NCBI RefSeq assembly: GCF_014200405.1
Contig: NZ_JACHBQ010000001.1
Span: 372,001-436,000 of the forward strand
Direction of reading: 5' to 3'
DNA length: 64,000 bases
Source of the DNA: Cryobacterium roopkundense
Lineage (GTDB): Bacteria > Actinomycetota > Actinomycetes > Actinomycetales > Microbacteriaceae
Shown here: positions 1 through 8,619 of the stretch, piece by piece
How the letters are laid out: each line of letters begins with the position of its first letter
Position numbering within the stretch: position 1 is the stretch's first letter
Notes under the pieces: generated by a model
Databases searched by the model: none
What the model was told of the DNA's origin: nothing
Seen by the model: only the letters and a program-made list of their open reading frames with translations
Translations under genes and position numbers: made by a program

Positions 1-2
1 GA

Positions 3-737
3 ACTCTCGTGCGCGCCTCCGTCCCCGGTCGCGGTGTCATCGGTCGAGGCGTGGCCGGCCGCACCTCGACTGCCCAGGCCACGCTGGAGGACTTCGGCAT
101 GGGCGCACGGGGCCTCCTCGAGCTGTCGTTGGCAACGGGTGAGGCGAGCTACGCTGTGGCCGCTCGCCGCCTGATAGACGGCACACTAGACACGGCCACT
201 GACACCACTCCGTTCCGCGTGCCGAACGGCGCCGACCCGGTGCTCGCCGCTCAGGGACTCGCCATCGACCTTGACCCTTCCGAGGGCGCATACCCCTCCG
301 GCCTCACGGCGACCGCCGAGGCCTCCCAACTGCTCTACCTGCTCACCGCCGACGACCGCTACCGGGTCGCTGCCGAGGCAGGCATGGCCCTCGTGGCAGC
401 CCTCGCACCTGACCGACCGCTCGCCTATGGAGCCGCCCTCCGGCTGTTGAACGCCCTCGGGTCGCCGGCCGAACAACTCGTGGTCGTGACCGGCCTCCCG
501 GACGCCGAACCGAAAGGCACCGGCCGAGGCCTCATCGACGCGGCACGTCGGCACGCCACCGGGCTCGTGGCAGGCGTCACCGAAGCACAGGCCCGGGCGT
601 TCGCGGATGCTGGATTCGAGCTCTTCGAGGGCCGTATCTCACCGACGACGCCCGCCACGGCGTACCTCTGCCGGGATTTCGTGTGCGCTCTGCCCGTGAC
701 GACAGGGTCAGAGCTCGACACTCTTTCTGCCCGCTGA
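3..737 (+). CDS. YyaL/DUF255-type thioredoxin-domain protein, C-terminal part
   Basis: The reading frame is open from the left edge, so the start and the N-terminal thioredoxin-like domain lie outside the window. What remains is about 244 codons of the alpha/alpha-barrel (six-hairpin glycosidase-like) C-terminal half of YyaL / spermatogenesis-associated-20 proteins. Recognisable family features are the ATLEDFGMGARGLLEL segment near the beginning and the cysteine-containing tail ATAYLCRDFVCALPVTT, which in relatives closes the protein. The family is cytosolic and its biochemical role is unclear; some members are called thioredoxin-domain proteins or N-acylglucosamine-epimerase-like. The next gene follows after 68 bp with its own ribosome-binding site. 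Confidence 0.75.
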   Translation, partial: TLVRASVPGRGVIGRGVAGRTSTAQATLEDFGMGARGLLELSLATGEASYAVAARRLIDGTLDTATDTTPFRVPNGADPVLAAQGLAIDLDPSEGAYPSGLTATAEASQLLYLLTADDRYRVAAEAGMALVAALAPDRPLAYGAALRLLNALGSPAEQLVVVTGLPDAEPKGTGRGLIDAARRHATGLVAGVTEAQARAFADAGFELFEGRISPTTPATAYLCRDFVCALPVTTGSELDTLSAR

Positions 738-805
738 CCGGCCGATGTCCCCCCGTGTGGGGAGCACGAGCGCTACCATCGGAGCATTCACGAAAGGACG
801 CCACC

Positions 806-1234
806 ATGGTTCCCGAGATCAACATCTGGGCAGTTCTGCTCGCCACCGCCTCGAGCATGGTCGTGGGCGCGATCTGGTATTCCAAGCGAGTCTTCGGAAC
901 CTACTGGATGAAGGCCGTCGGCCACGACGAAGAAAGCATTAAGTCGGGCTCGGCAGCTCCGCTCGTCATTACGGCTGTCGTTAGCTTTATCACCGCAGCC
1001 GTGCTTGCCGGAGCGGCCGCCATTGCGCAGAACTTCTATGGCGGCGGCTTCCTGCCGAATACGCTCCTGACCTCGGTTATTCTCTGGGCAGGGTTCACGG
1101 CCGCGCGCATGGTCACCCACGATGCCTTCGATCGACGCCCGGCGGGCCTGACCGTGCTCAACCTGGCACACGAGCTCGTCACGATTCTGCTGATGGCCCT
1201 GATCATCGGACTCTTCGGCATCAATGCGGCGTAG
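806..1234 (+). CDS. DUF1761 family membrane protein
   Basis: A 142-residue hydrophobic protein. The start MVPEINIWAVLLATASSMVVG with the downstream motif WYSKRVFGTYWM is characteristic of DUF1761, a small four-helix integral membrane family of unknown function. Helices are visible at about residues 6-26, 50-72, 80-100 and 118-138. The ATG at 806 was chosen because a purine-rich ribosome-binding site (GAAAGGACG) ends a few bases upstream and everything before it lacks family character. A TACCAT box at 775-780 could be the -10 element. No functional link to its neighbours is evident. Confidence 0.8.
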   Translation: MVPEINIWAVLLATASSMVVGAIWYSKRVFGTYWMKAVGHDEESIKSGSAAPLVITAVVSFITAAVLAGAAAIAQNFYGGGFLPNTLLTSVILWAGFTAARMVTHDAFDRRPAGLTVLNLAHELVTILLMALIIGLFGINAA

Positions 1235-1463
1235 CCCGCGTTGGCCCCGCGCCGGGCCCCCGCCGACGCTCCACAACGATTCACACAGCATCCGTTCATT
1301 CCGTGCAGCGTAGAATCAACCCAGCGCCACCGCGTTCCACCGGCCGCTTCGCTTTCGATGCAAACATCCAGGGCGTGTGGCGAGCCGATGTACCAGGGCG
1401 CACTCCCCGAGGCATAGCGCGTGGTTGCCCCGTGATCGAGTGCTCCATTTTTCGAGGAGGACC

Positions 1464-3221
1464 ATGGCGACAATCGATATTCCGGACGCACAACCGGACG
1501 CGCACTTCAGCGCCAACGGTTCGCTCAGCCCCGACGATTTGCCCACGAACACCGAGTACGCCCCATCCGGCGCCGAGCACATTCCGGCCCCGCTCCTCAA
1601 CCCGGAGCCCGAGCTCGTGCTCGTCACACCGGATGCCCGCACTCGCCGCTTCAACCGCGACGACCTGGTCGTGCGTAAGGGTGAAATAGCCCTCATCAAC
1701 GGTCACTTCACCCCGCACGAATCGATGGTGAAAGACCTCGTTGCCGTACACGATGCCCTGCAGGCAGCCGGCATCGACTTCCTGCTCGTTCGCGGCGACC
1801 ACGACCGCCCGGTGATCGCCGTCGATCGCAAGCGTCGCAAGCAGATCACCCGCATCCTCGCCACGGCCTTCGCCAACGAACCCTTCTACGCCAAGCCGCT
1901 CGACGGCAACCAGACGCTCCCGCTGCTGCTGGCCGACGGCGTGTTGACGACAATGCGCAAATCGTCGGTCTTTCGGGTGTACCGCCCCCGCATCGAGCCG
2001 ATCGGCCGGCTGCGCTACGGCGCCGAAACCGCGTTCCAGCTCGAACTGTGGCGCTTCGGCGACGAGGAGATTATCGCTCCGGTGGAGAATGCGCTCATGC
2101 GCACCCGCCTGCCGCGTTCGGAAGCGCGCGAAACCACTATCGAGCTCTACGGACGCACCTGGCTGACGTTGCAGAACATGTTCGACGACCTCGCGAGCGA
2201 CGTGAGCTTCGACATCGACCTCGTCTTCTCCTGGGTCGACGGCTCCTCCGACGAGTTCCAGCGCGAGCGTGCCAAGCGCATGCAGAGCTACGTAGTGGGC
2301 GAGGGCGACGACTCGGATGCGCGGTTCCGCCAGATCGACGAACTCAAATACGCGCTCCGCAGCGTGTACATGTTCGCGCCCTGGATCCGTCGAATCTTCA
2401 TCGCCACCGACTCAGCGGCGCCGGTGTGGCTCGCCGACCACCCGCGCGTCACGATCATGCGCAGCGAAGACTTTTTCGTGGACACGAGCGTGCTCCCCAT
2501 CCACAACTCGCACGCTGTGGAGAGCCAGCTGCACCACATCCCCGGGCTCGCCGAGCACTTCCTGTACTCCAATGACGACATGTTCTTCGGTCGTCCGGTC
2601 GGTCCGGAGATGTTCTTCTCACCCGGTGGAATCACGAAGTTTGTCGAGGCATCCACTCGCATCGGTCTGGGTGAGAACGACCCAACGCGCAGCGGATTCG
2701 AGAACGCCGCGCGCGTGAACCGCGCCCTGCTGCACGGCCGCTTCGGCAAGGTCACCACGCGTCACCTCGAGCACACCCCCGCACCGATGCGCAAGAGCGT
2801 GCTCCTCGAGCTGGAGAAGGAGTTCCCTGAGGACTTCGCCCGCACGGCGGCGAGCCGCTTCCGCTCGGCGACCGATATCTCGGTGACGAACTCGCTCTAC
2901 CACTACTACGCGCTGATGACGGGGCGTGCTGTCGAGCAGACCCAGGCCCGGTCGATGTACATCGAAACCACGTTGCGGGTGGCGCTTCGGCAGATGAACC
3001 GGCTGCGCAAACGGCGGGACCAAGACATGTTCTGCCTCAACGACGGCAGCAATCCCGAGATCACACCCGACGTGCGCCGCGCGGCCGTGACTCTCTTCCT
3101 CGACCGGTACTTTCCGATCGTGGCGCCTTGGGAGCGCTCGAGCGCCTTTACGAGCTCAGAACCGGGATCGGCCTGGTCAGTGGCGGCTCGCGCCATGCAG
3201 GCACGGTTCCCGACGGGGTAA
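1464..3221 (+). CDS. Stealth-family sugar-phosphate transferase
   Basis: 585 residues. The Stealth signature regions occur in order: CR1 as [11 protein letters not shown] near residue 250, CR2 from about 286 to 400 ([51 protein letters not shown]), CR3 around 436 (HTPAPMRKS) and CR4 near 521 (DMFCLND). Stealth proteins transfer hexose-1-phosphate onto polysaccharides, making phosphodiester-linked capsular or cell-wall glycans; the acidic NDD cluster of CR2 is the presumed catalytic site. The ATG at 1464 has an excellent AGGAGG site 4-5 nt upstream. No other capsule genes flank it, so it acts as a stand-alone enzyme. Its last 74 bp overlap the 3' end of the convergent phosphodiesterase gene. 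Confidence 0.9.
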   Translation: MATIDIPDAQPDAHFSANGSLSPDDLPTNTEYAPSGAEHIPAPLLNPEPELVLVTPDARTRRFNRDDLVVRKGEIALINGHFTPHESMVKDLVAVHDALQAAGIDFLLVRGDHDRPVIAVDRKRRKQITRILATAFANEPFYAKPLDGNQTLPLLLADGVLTTMRKSSVFRVYRPRIEPIGRLRYGAETAFQLELWRFGDEEIIAPVENALMRTRLPRSEARETTIELYGRTWLTLQNMFDDLASDVSFDIDLVFSWVDGSSDEFQRERAKRMQSYVVGEGDDSDARFRQIDELKYALRSVYMFAPWIRRIFIATDSAAPVWLADHPRVTIMRSEDFFVDTSVLPIHNSHAVESQLHHIPGLAEHFLYSNDDMFFGRPVGPEMFFSPGGITKFVEASTRIGLGENDPTRSGFENAARVNRALLHGRFGKVTTRHLEHTPAPMRKSVLLELEKEFPEDFARTAASRFRSATDISVTNSLYHYYALMTGRAVEQTQARSMYIETTLRVALRQMNRLRKRRDQDMFCLNDGSNPEITPDVRRAAVTLFLDRYFPIVAPWERSSAFTSSEPGSAWSVAARAMQARFPTG

Positions 3222-4101
3222 CCACGATCTCCGACTCGCGCAGGCGGCGCTGGCTTTCGGCGGCATCGATGTAGTCGAGCGTCGGGTAACTGCCGAGTGG
3301 CACGACGGAGTGCAGCACTGTGTCCGGAAAGACATGTACCAGGTTGAACGCCCGGGCACCGTCGCGGCCGAGCGTGCCTCCGACCGGCACGTTGAGGTCC
3401 TGCGTGTAGCAGGTGGCCGATGCGACCGACACCGGGATGCCCGCGAAGGTGGCCGTGGAGGAGTAGTGCAGGTGGCCGGCGATGATGCTGCGCACGTCGG
3501 TGCCACGGAGCACTTCTGCTAACGGATGCTGGTTGCGCAGTTCCACAGACACCGCGAGGTCGAGCACGCTCGGCACGGGCGGGTGGTGCATGGCGAGGAT
3601 GGTGCCGTCGGGGGCCGGCACTCTGAGCTCGTGTGCGAGCCAGGCGAGCGACTCCGGTGAGATCTCCCCATAGTGGTGGCCGGGCACGCTCGAGTCGAGG
3701 GTGATCAGGCGCAGGCCGTTGAGTTCGAAAACCCGGTTCACCGGCTCGTCCAGCGGCGCTTGGCCGGGCGGCTGGTCGAGCAGGCCTGTGCGGAAGGCCG
3801 CCCGGTCGTCGTGATTGCCCATCACCCAGATCACCCGAGCGCCGAGGCGCGCGGCGACGGGATCGACAATTTCTCGCAGCCGCTCGTAGGCGCCCGGTTC
3901 GCCCTTGTCGGCGAGGTCACCCGTGAAGACGATGGCCTCCGGCCGAGCGCCTGAGGCTTCCACCTCGGCGAAGAGGCCGCGAAGATGAGCGTCCACATCC
4001 ACACTGCCGTAGAGGCGATTACCCCCCGCCAGCAGGTGGGTATCGCTCAGGTGTAACAGGAAATGGTCCGGCCGAGGGTATTCGGCCGTTCGAATGCTCA
4101 C
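3148..4101 (-). CDS. calcineurin-like phosphodiesterase (CpdA-type)
   Basis: 317 residues with the metallophosphoesterase block set: LSDTHL near residue 18, FTGDLADKG near 60, GNHDDR near 95, then HHPP and GHLHYSS. These residues coordinate two metal ions. Overall similarity is to the 3',5'-cyclic-nucleotide phosphodiesterase CpdA group, but the substrate cannot be read from sequence. The longest open frame begins inside the divergent oxidoreductase gene, so I chose the GTG at 4101, which has GGAAG about six nt upstream; another GTG lies at 4149. The 3' end runs 74 bp into the oppositely oriented Stealth gene, an unusually long convergent overlap. Confidence 0.8.
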   Translation of the reverse strand: MSIRTAEYPRPDHFLLHLSDTHLLAGGNRLYGSVDVDAHLRGLFAEVEASGARPEAIVFTGDLADKGEPGAYERLREIVDPVAARLGARVIWVMGNHDDRAAFRTGLLDQPPGQAPLDEPVNRVFELNGLRLITLDSSVPGHHYGEISPESLAWLAHELRVPAPDGTILAMHHPPVPSVLDLAVSVELRNQHPLAEVLRGTDVRSIIAGHLHYSSTATFAGIPVSVASATCYTQDLNVPVGGTLGRDGARAFNLVHVFPDTVLHSVVPLGSYPTLDYIDAAESQRRLRESEIVVTPSGTVPAWREPPLTRPIPVLSS

Positions 4102-4224
4102 GGAGCTTCCATTCGTTCGGAGGTACGCACTCTGCGCGCGCGCACTCACGGTACTAACTACTATTTGATCAGATCTGGATGAATAGCGGATGTACGCCAC
4201 GCAACTTGGCAATATCGGGAGCCC

Positions 4225-4230
4225 TATGCT
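4225..4230 (+). promoter_or_regulatory. -10 box of a leaderless promoter
   Basis: TATGCT is followed by exactly six bases (GGCCGC) and then the ATG at 4237. With the normal -10 to +1 distance, transcription would start on the start codon. No Shine-Dalgarno sequence is present. Confidence 0.6.
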
Positions 4231-4236
4231 GGCCGC

Positions 4237-5154
4237 ATGGCTCGATATGTGATGTTCGACGAATTCGGCGGACCCGACGTTCTCCACATTGTGCACGACG
4301 GACGGCCGGAGGCGGGCCGCGGCGAGCTACGCGTTCGCGTACGTTTCGCCGGCCTCAACCCGGTGGACTACAAGATCTTGCACGGCGGTGAGGCCGCCGT
4401 GCGCTACAACGCGGTTCCGCCGTGTGGCAACGGCAACGACTTCTCCGGCGTCGTCGACGAGGTGGGCGACGGCGTCACGGGCTTCGTCGTGGGCGACGCC
4501 GTGTTCGGCGGTAAGCGGATGCAGGGCCAAGCCGACTGGGTGGTGATCGACGCGACCCGGGTCATCCGCTTGCCCGATGGGCTCACGTTTGAGCAGGCGG
4601 GAGCGCTCGACATTGCCGGACGTGCCGCCTGGGCGAGCGTGCGGCAGCTGGGGCTCGGCGCCGACGACACCGTGCTCGTGAGCGCAGCAGCTGGCGGCGT
4701 GGGCGTGATCGCGTGCCAGCTTGCGCTGCGGGCCGGGGCGACAGTGATCGGCACCGCGAGCGCCGGGCAGCACGATTTTCTGCGCGGCCTCGGGGTGATT
4801 CCGGTGGAGTACGGGCCCGGGCTCGTCGACCGGGTGCGCGCCGTGAGTGACCGGGTCACCGCCGTGCTGGATTACCACGGACCGGAGACGATTGACGCGG
4901 GGCTGACCCTCGGTGTTCCGGGTGCCCGAATCAACACGATCGCCGCGCGCGGCCACCGAACGGGAACGGGCGTGACGGACGTGGGCGGCCAAGCCGCAAG
5001 CCTCGCCGACCTCGCGCAACTCGCCGCCCTGATCGCGGCCGGTGCCGTGGTGCTGCCCATTGATAGCGTCTATCCCCTCGAGCAGGTGCGCGAGGCCTAC
5101 GCCCGTCTGATGGGCGGCCACCTGCGCGGCAAGATCGTGCTCGCCGTCTCGTAG
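4237..5154 (+). CDS. NADP-dependent zinc-independent oxidoreductase (quinone reductase-like MDR family)
   Basis: 305 residues of the medium-chain dehydrogenase/reductase superfamily. An N-terminal GroES-like domain ([21 protein letters not shown], then [15 protein letters not shown]) is followed by a Rossmann domain with [29 protein letters not shown]. The AAGGVG nucleotide motif and lack of the structural zinc cysteines fit the quinone oxidoreductase branch, which reduces quinones or enones with NADPH in the cytosol. The gene is apparently leaderless (see the -10 box at 4225-4230). A second, distant relative lies at 45691-46668, also with a leaderless-type start. Physiological substrate unknown. 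Confidence 0.85.
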   Translation: MARYVMFDEFGGPDVLHIVHDGRPEAGRGELRVRVRFAGLNPVDYKILHGGEAAVRYNAVPPCGNGNDFSGVVDEVGDGVTGFVVGDAVFGGKRMQGQADWVVIDATRVIRLPDGLTFEQAGALDIAGRAAWASVRQLGLGADDTVLVSAAAGGVGVIACQLALRAGATVIGTASAGQHDFLRGLGVIPVEYGPGLVDRVRAVSDRVTAVLDYHGPETIDAGLTLGVPGARINTIAARGHRTGTGVTDVGGQAASLADLAQLAALIAAGAVVLPIDSVYPLEQVREAYARLMGGHLRGKIVLAVS

Positions 5155-5169
5155 AGGCGCGCCCAAAAC

Positions 5170-5290
5170 GCTGGTCGAGGCGCGACGAAGGAGCGATCGA
5201 GACCTCGCAGGCCGATCCTCAGACGTGGCTTGCGCTCTGAGGAGCATCTCACCCGGTCTCGATCGCTCGTGCCTCGCGCCTCGACCAGCG
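5170..5290. repeat. palindromic intergenic repeat, copy A (complete)
   Basis: Two inverted arms of about 36 bp, 5170-5205 and 5255-5290, match at about 31 positions and both end in CGCTGGTCGAG. An inner stem CCTCAGA / TCTGAGG lies between them, so the whole 121 bp can fold into one long hairpin. Half of this element reappears at about 53060-53140 on the other strand, and related elements at 62609-62764 and 35382-35430. It sits just after the stop codon of the oxidoreductase gene. Confidence 0.85.
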
Positions 5291-5325
5291 GGAGTGGCGC
5301 TCGTGCCTCGCGCCAGTCAGGGGCA

Positions 5326-5598
5326 CTACGGGTGGGTCACTCCAGACCAGCCGCCGGGCAGGTGCGACCTATCGTCGTGCTGGTAGGGCCGCGCCCGCTC
5401 GTCGCCGACGGCCCGTCGCCGCTCCGCCTCGAAATCGCCCTCCAGACCGGTGAATCCGCGTTCCTCGGCCGGCGGCGGGGGTGCGGCACGATGTTTGGGC
5501 GTTCTCGGCGGGCTGCGCAAGCTCGTCGAGGCGCTCGAGGCGCCCGCGGCCTGCGTGGAAGCCTGATCTGTCTTCTGTCGGCGATGTATCCCGAACAT
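5326..5598 (-). CDS. possible small hypothetical protein
   Basis: A 90-codon open frame starting ATG at 5598, reading MFGIHRRQKTDQ and ending GGWSGVTHP. It is proline-, arginine- and glutamate-rich. Its second half (EERGFTGLEGDFEAERRRAVGDE) has codon usage consistent with coding. There is no Shine-Dalgarno sequence, no recognised domain, and competing open frames overlap it. I cannot decide from sequence whether it is expressed. Apart from this frame and repeat copy A, the 5155-5646 interval shows nothing else. Confidence 0.3.
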   Translation of the reverse strand: MFGIHRRQKTDQASTQAAGASSASTSLRSPPRTPKHRAAPPPPAEERGFTGLEGDFEAERRRAVGDERARPYQHDDRSHLPGGWSGVTHP

Positions 5599-5676
5599 GA
5601 TTCTGTTGTACGCTTTTGTTCGCCAATGTCAAGGGGTTGACGGTGATTGGCTGGTGCCGCTGTGGCATGCTGGAAT

Positions 5677-6549
5677 GTGCGCTTCTCCTTTCCCCACGAA
5701 TCCGCGCGATACCTCGGCGGAGCCGCGCTGGTGTCGGTGGCGTTCATCGCCCTCTACGTGTTCTTTGTCACGATCCAGGCCGGCCAGTACGCCGACCAGT
5801 TGGCCTACGACGGTGCACAATTCGGGCGTCGCAGCGTCACGCCGTTCACGGCAGAACTGCTGGATTCCGTGCCCACGGTATCGTTGGTGCTCGGGCTGAT
5901 CGGAACCGTGGCTATCGCCCTGAAGCGCCGCAACTGGCGCACTCTCCTCGTGGCGCTCGGTGTGGCCGCGGCGGCCGTGGTGTCGGCCCAACTGCTGAAG
6001 TACGGCGTGCTTCAGCGCCCGGACCTCGGCGTGACGGGCTACGCCGGAAATTCTTTCCCCTCGGGGCACACAACGGTGGCGGCGGCATCCGCTCTCGTGG
6101 TCTTTCTCGTCTCGGGTCCGCGGATGCGCCCGGTTCTTGCCGTGGGAGGCACCGCCTTCGCCGTTCTGGCGGGGGTCTCCACGCTTGCGAACCAGTGGCA
6201 TCGCCCGAGCGACGTGATCGCCTCGATGCTGTGCGTGGCGTTCTGGGGCTGCGTCGGGGGAGCGGTGCTCGCCTGGCCGGGCCTCGCGTGGGCGGGAGCG
6301 GATGCGCCCGTGCGCCGGGCAGCCGGCGGAGGCACGCGGCGACGGGCATCCGCTGTGATGCGACCGTTGCGCTGGGTGCTGCTGCCGTTCGCGGCGCTCG
6401 CCGGGCTCGCGCTCGCGGGCACATTCCTGTTCGACTTCGGGGAATCGGCCGACCTGCTCGTGGCGTACATCGGCGGAGTGGCATCGATTGTGACCTCCGG
6501 GCTGCTGCTTGCGCTCTGCGGCATCCGTCTGTTTGCCCGGTTGCCCTGA
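5677..6549 (+). CDS. PAP2-family membrane phosphatase
   Basis: About 290 residues, largely membrane-spanning. The phosphatase motifs are present: KYGVLQRPDLG (C1), NSFPSGHTTVAAA (C2) and NQWHRPSDV (C3). The nucleophilic and acid histidines of C2 and C3 are kept; the usual C3 serine-arginine is replaced by the sequence TLANQ before WH. Such enzymes dephosphorylate lipid phosphates such as undecaprenyl-diphosphate or phosphatidate at the outer face of the membrane. The start is uncertain: GTG at 5677 follows a CATGCT box by 5 nt (leaderless style), whereas TTG at 5647 has AAGGGG 10 nt upstream. The gene ends 64 bp before the polyketide synthase and could be co-transcribed with it. Confidence 0.85.
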   Translation: MRFSFPHESARYLGGAALVSVAFIALYVFFVTIQAGQYADQLAYDGAQFGRRSVTPFTAELLDSVPTVSLVLGLIGTVAIALKRRNWRTLLVALGVAAAAVVSAQLLKYGVLQRPDLGVTGYAGNSFPSGHTTVAAASALVVFLVSGPRMRPVLAVGGTAFAVLAGVSTLANQWHRPSDVIASMLCVAFWGCVGGAVLAWPGLAWAGADAPVRRAAGGGTRRRASAVMRPLRWVLLPFAALAGLALAGTFLFDFGESADLLVAYIGGVASIVTSGLLLALCGIRLFARLP

Positions 6550-6613
6550 GCGGCCCCCGCGCGGCGCGGGCTTGAATTCCTGCGAAAAGCGAAGCTGCGT
6601 GCGACACTGTCGT

Positions 6614-7843
6614 ATGGCCGTCACGCTGAGAGCGATCCAGACCGCAGTTCCGCCCACCGTGCTGTACCAGGAGCAGGTGCGCGACGTGTTCGCCGCCCAG
6701 CCCGGGCTCAGCCGCCTGGCCCAGCGCATCGTGAACACGTCGTTCAACGTGTCGGGGATCGAGACTCGACATACCGTGATCGAGGAGCTCACCCTCGACG
6801 CCTCCGGCGAAGCCCCGAAATTCTTCGACCCCGTGGAGCAGCGGCTGTTGATGCCGGGCACCCGGGCGCGCAATGAGCTCTACATTCTCGAGGCCACGAA
6901 GCTCTTCGTGGAGGCCGGGCGCCGGGCGCTCGAGGCGTGCCCGGGCGTCGAGGCTGCTGACATCACCCATGTTGTCACGGTCTCCTGCACGGGTTTCTAC
7001 GCGCCAGGGCCCGACTACATGCTCGTGCGCGAGCTGGGGCTGAGCCCCGCCACCCAGCGATACCACCTCGGATTCATGGGCTGCTACGCCGCGATGCCCG
7101 CGTTGCGCACAGCGAAGCAGTTCGTGGAGGCCGACCCCAACGCTGTCGTGCTCGTGGTCAGCGCCGAGCTCTGCTCCCTGCACCTGCGCACCTCGAACGA
7201 TCCCGACACCATCGTGGCCTCGTCGCTGTTCTCCGACGGCGCCGCCGCCGGGATTGTGAGCTCGCGCCCGTTGCATCCCGGTGAGAAGGCCCTCGACCTC
7301 GACCTGTTCGAGACCGTGATCACGCCCGTCGGTGAGGGCGACATGGCGTGGAAAATCGGCGACGAAGGCTTCGAGATGGTGCTCAGCACCTACGTGCCGC
7401 ACATCATCGACGAACACATCGAGGGAGCCCTCGCGCCCCTGATGGCTCGGGATCCGCTGCTTGCGGGGCTGCTCACCGACGACGGCCTCGGATTCACGGC
7501 CACCCGGGAGCTCGAGGCAGAGGGAGCCGAGGTGCTCGTCGGCTCGGTTGCCACCCTGGTGGCCCCGGCCATGAGCGACGCGATAGCGCACTGGGCCATC
7601 CACCCCGGCGGTCGCAGCATCCTCGACAAGACCGAGGCAAAGCTCGGGCTCAGCGAGACACAGCTGCGTCCCTCGCGCGAGACCCTGCGCAACCACGGCA
7701 ACATGAGCAGCGCCACGATCCTGTTCGTGATGAAGGCCATCCTCGACGAGCCGGCCAGCACCGACGGCGAGCGGGTCTGCGCCATGGCGTTCGGCCCCGG
7801 CCTCACCGTGGAATCCGCGCTCATGACAGTGCGCCTGGGGTGA
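6614..7843 (+). CDS. type III polyketide synthase
   Basis: 409 residues, the normal length for chalcone-synthase-like enzymes. The catalytic triad is visible: Cys125 in VSCTGFYAPGPDY, His330 in WAIHPGGRS and Asn363 in NHGNMSSATILFV. The enzyme would condense malonyl-CoA units onto a CoA-bound starter to give a pyrone, resorcinol or naphthalene product. Overlap with a methyltransferase gene and then a flavin hydroxylase gene resembles bacterial phenolic-lipid operons (the Streptomyces griseus srs type), so an alkylresorcinol/alkylpyrone-like product is the best guess; a naphthalenol product is an alternative. The ATG at 6614 has no clear ribosome-binding site. Confidence 0.92.
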   Translation: MAVTLRAIQTAVPPTVLYQEQVRDVFAAQPGLSRLAQRIVNTSFNVSGIETRHTVIEELTLDASGEAPKFFDPVEQRLLMPGTRARNELYILEATKLFVEAGRRALEACPGVEAADITHVVTVSCTGFYAPGPDYMLVRELGLSPATQRYHLGFMGCYAAMPALRTAKQFVEADPNAVVLVVSAELCSLHLRTSNDPDTIVASSLFSDGAAAGIVSSRPLHPGEKALDLDLFETVITPVGEGDMAWKIGDEGFEMVLSTYVPHIIDEHIEGALAPLMARDPLLAGLLTDDGLGFTATRELEAEGAEVLVGSVATLVAPAMSDAIAHWAIHPGGRSILDKTEAKLGLSETQLRPSRETLRNHGNMSSATILFVMKAILDEPASTDGERVCAMAFGPGLTVESALMTVRLG

Positions 7844-8619
7844 GCGCGCTGTTCCTGCCCGATCTGCGTGTGCGCGCGGATGACGCCGTCGAGATCATGG
7901 ACGGACCCTGCGACCCCGACATGCTCACGCGAACCTACGCAGACTTCCGTGTCGTGAACGCCGTCGTCTCGGGCTGGGGCACCGTGTACCGCCGGGAGAT
8001 CCGACCGGCGCTCTCCACGACGCGCCTCACGACGCTGCTCGACATTGGCTCGGGCGGCGGGGACCTGTCCAGGTCGCTCGCCCGCTGGGCCGCCCGCGAC
8101 GGCCTCCGACTGAGCGTGCTCGGCATCGATCCGGATGCCCGCGCGCACGCGTTCTGCCTGGGTCTGCCCGCCCGGCCGGGCATCTCGTTCCGGCGCGCGT
8201 TCAGTTCCGAGCTCGTGGCCGAGGGACAGAGCTTCGATTTCGTGGTGTCCAACCACATGCTGCACCACCTGGGGCCGGCCGAACTCGGCGCGCTGCTCGT
8301 GGATTCCGAGCGGCTCTGCCGCGGCCGTGTGCTGCACGCCGACATCGAACGCTCGCGGCACGCGTACCTCGGGTTCTCCCTCGGCACCTGGCCGTTCTTC
8401 CGGCGTTCGTACATCAGGCCGGACGGCCTCACGTCGATTCGGCGCAGCTTCACCGCACGCGAACTTCGTGTCGCGGCGCCGCCCGGCTGGCGGGTGACCC
8501 GCGGGTTGCCCTCGCGGCTTGTGCTCGAGTGGAGCGCACCGGGAGCCCACGAGGACCGATCGGGGGCGGCATCCGATTCACGCTCGCTGCCCGAGGGTCA
8601 CGGCGGCTCCGATGCGTGA
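7840..8619 (+). CDS. class I SAM-dependent methyltransferase of the polyketide operon
   Basis: 259 residues. Motif I is LLDIGSGGGDLS at about residues 65-76, followed by VLGIDPD (acidic end of strand 2) and FDFVVSNHMLHHL (motif IV region). The GTG start overlaps the polyketide synthase stop by four bases (GTGA), which implies translational coupling. Placement between the type III synthase and a flavin monooxygenase suggests O- or C-methylation of the aromatic polyketide. It is a soluble Rossmann-fold enzyme, unlike the membrane ICMT-type methyltransferase in the streptomycete srs operon. Substrate inferred only from context. Confidence 0.85.
   Translation: MSALFLPDLRVRADDAVEIMDGPCDPDMLTRTYADFRVVNAVVSGWGTVYRREIRPALSTTRLTTLLDIGSGGGDLSRSLARWAARDGLRLSVLGIDPDARAHAFCLGLPARPGISFRRAFSSELVAEGQSFDFVVSNHMLHHLGPAELGALLVDSERLCRGRVLHADIERSRHAYLGFSLGTWPFFRRSYIRPDGLTSIRRSFTARELRVAAPPGWRVTRGLPSRLVLEWSAPGAHEDRSGAASDSRSLPEGHGGSDA

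Noticed and set aside
3148..4296. Longer phosphodiesterase starting at 4296
   Set aside because: The extra 65 codons lie within or in front of the divergent oxidoreductase gene and lack family character; GTG at 4101 has a ribosome-binding site.
5912..7696. 594-codon open frame on the minus strand
   Set aside because: It is antisense to the PAP2 and polyketide synthase genes; its composition (Arg/Pro/His-rich, no domain) is that of a high-GC shadow frame.
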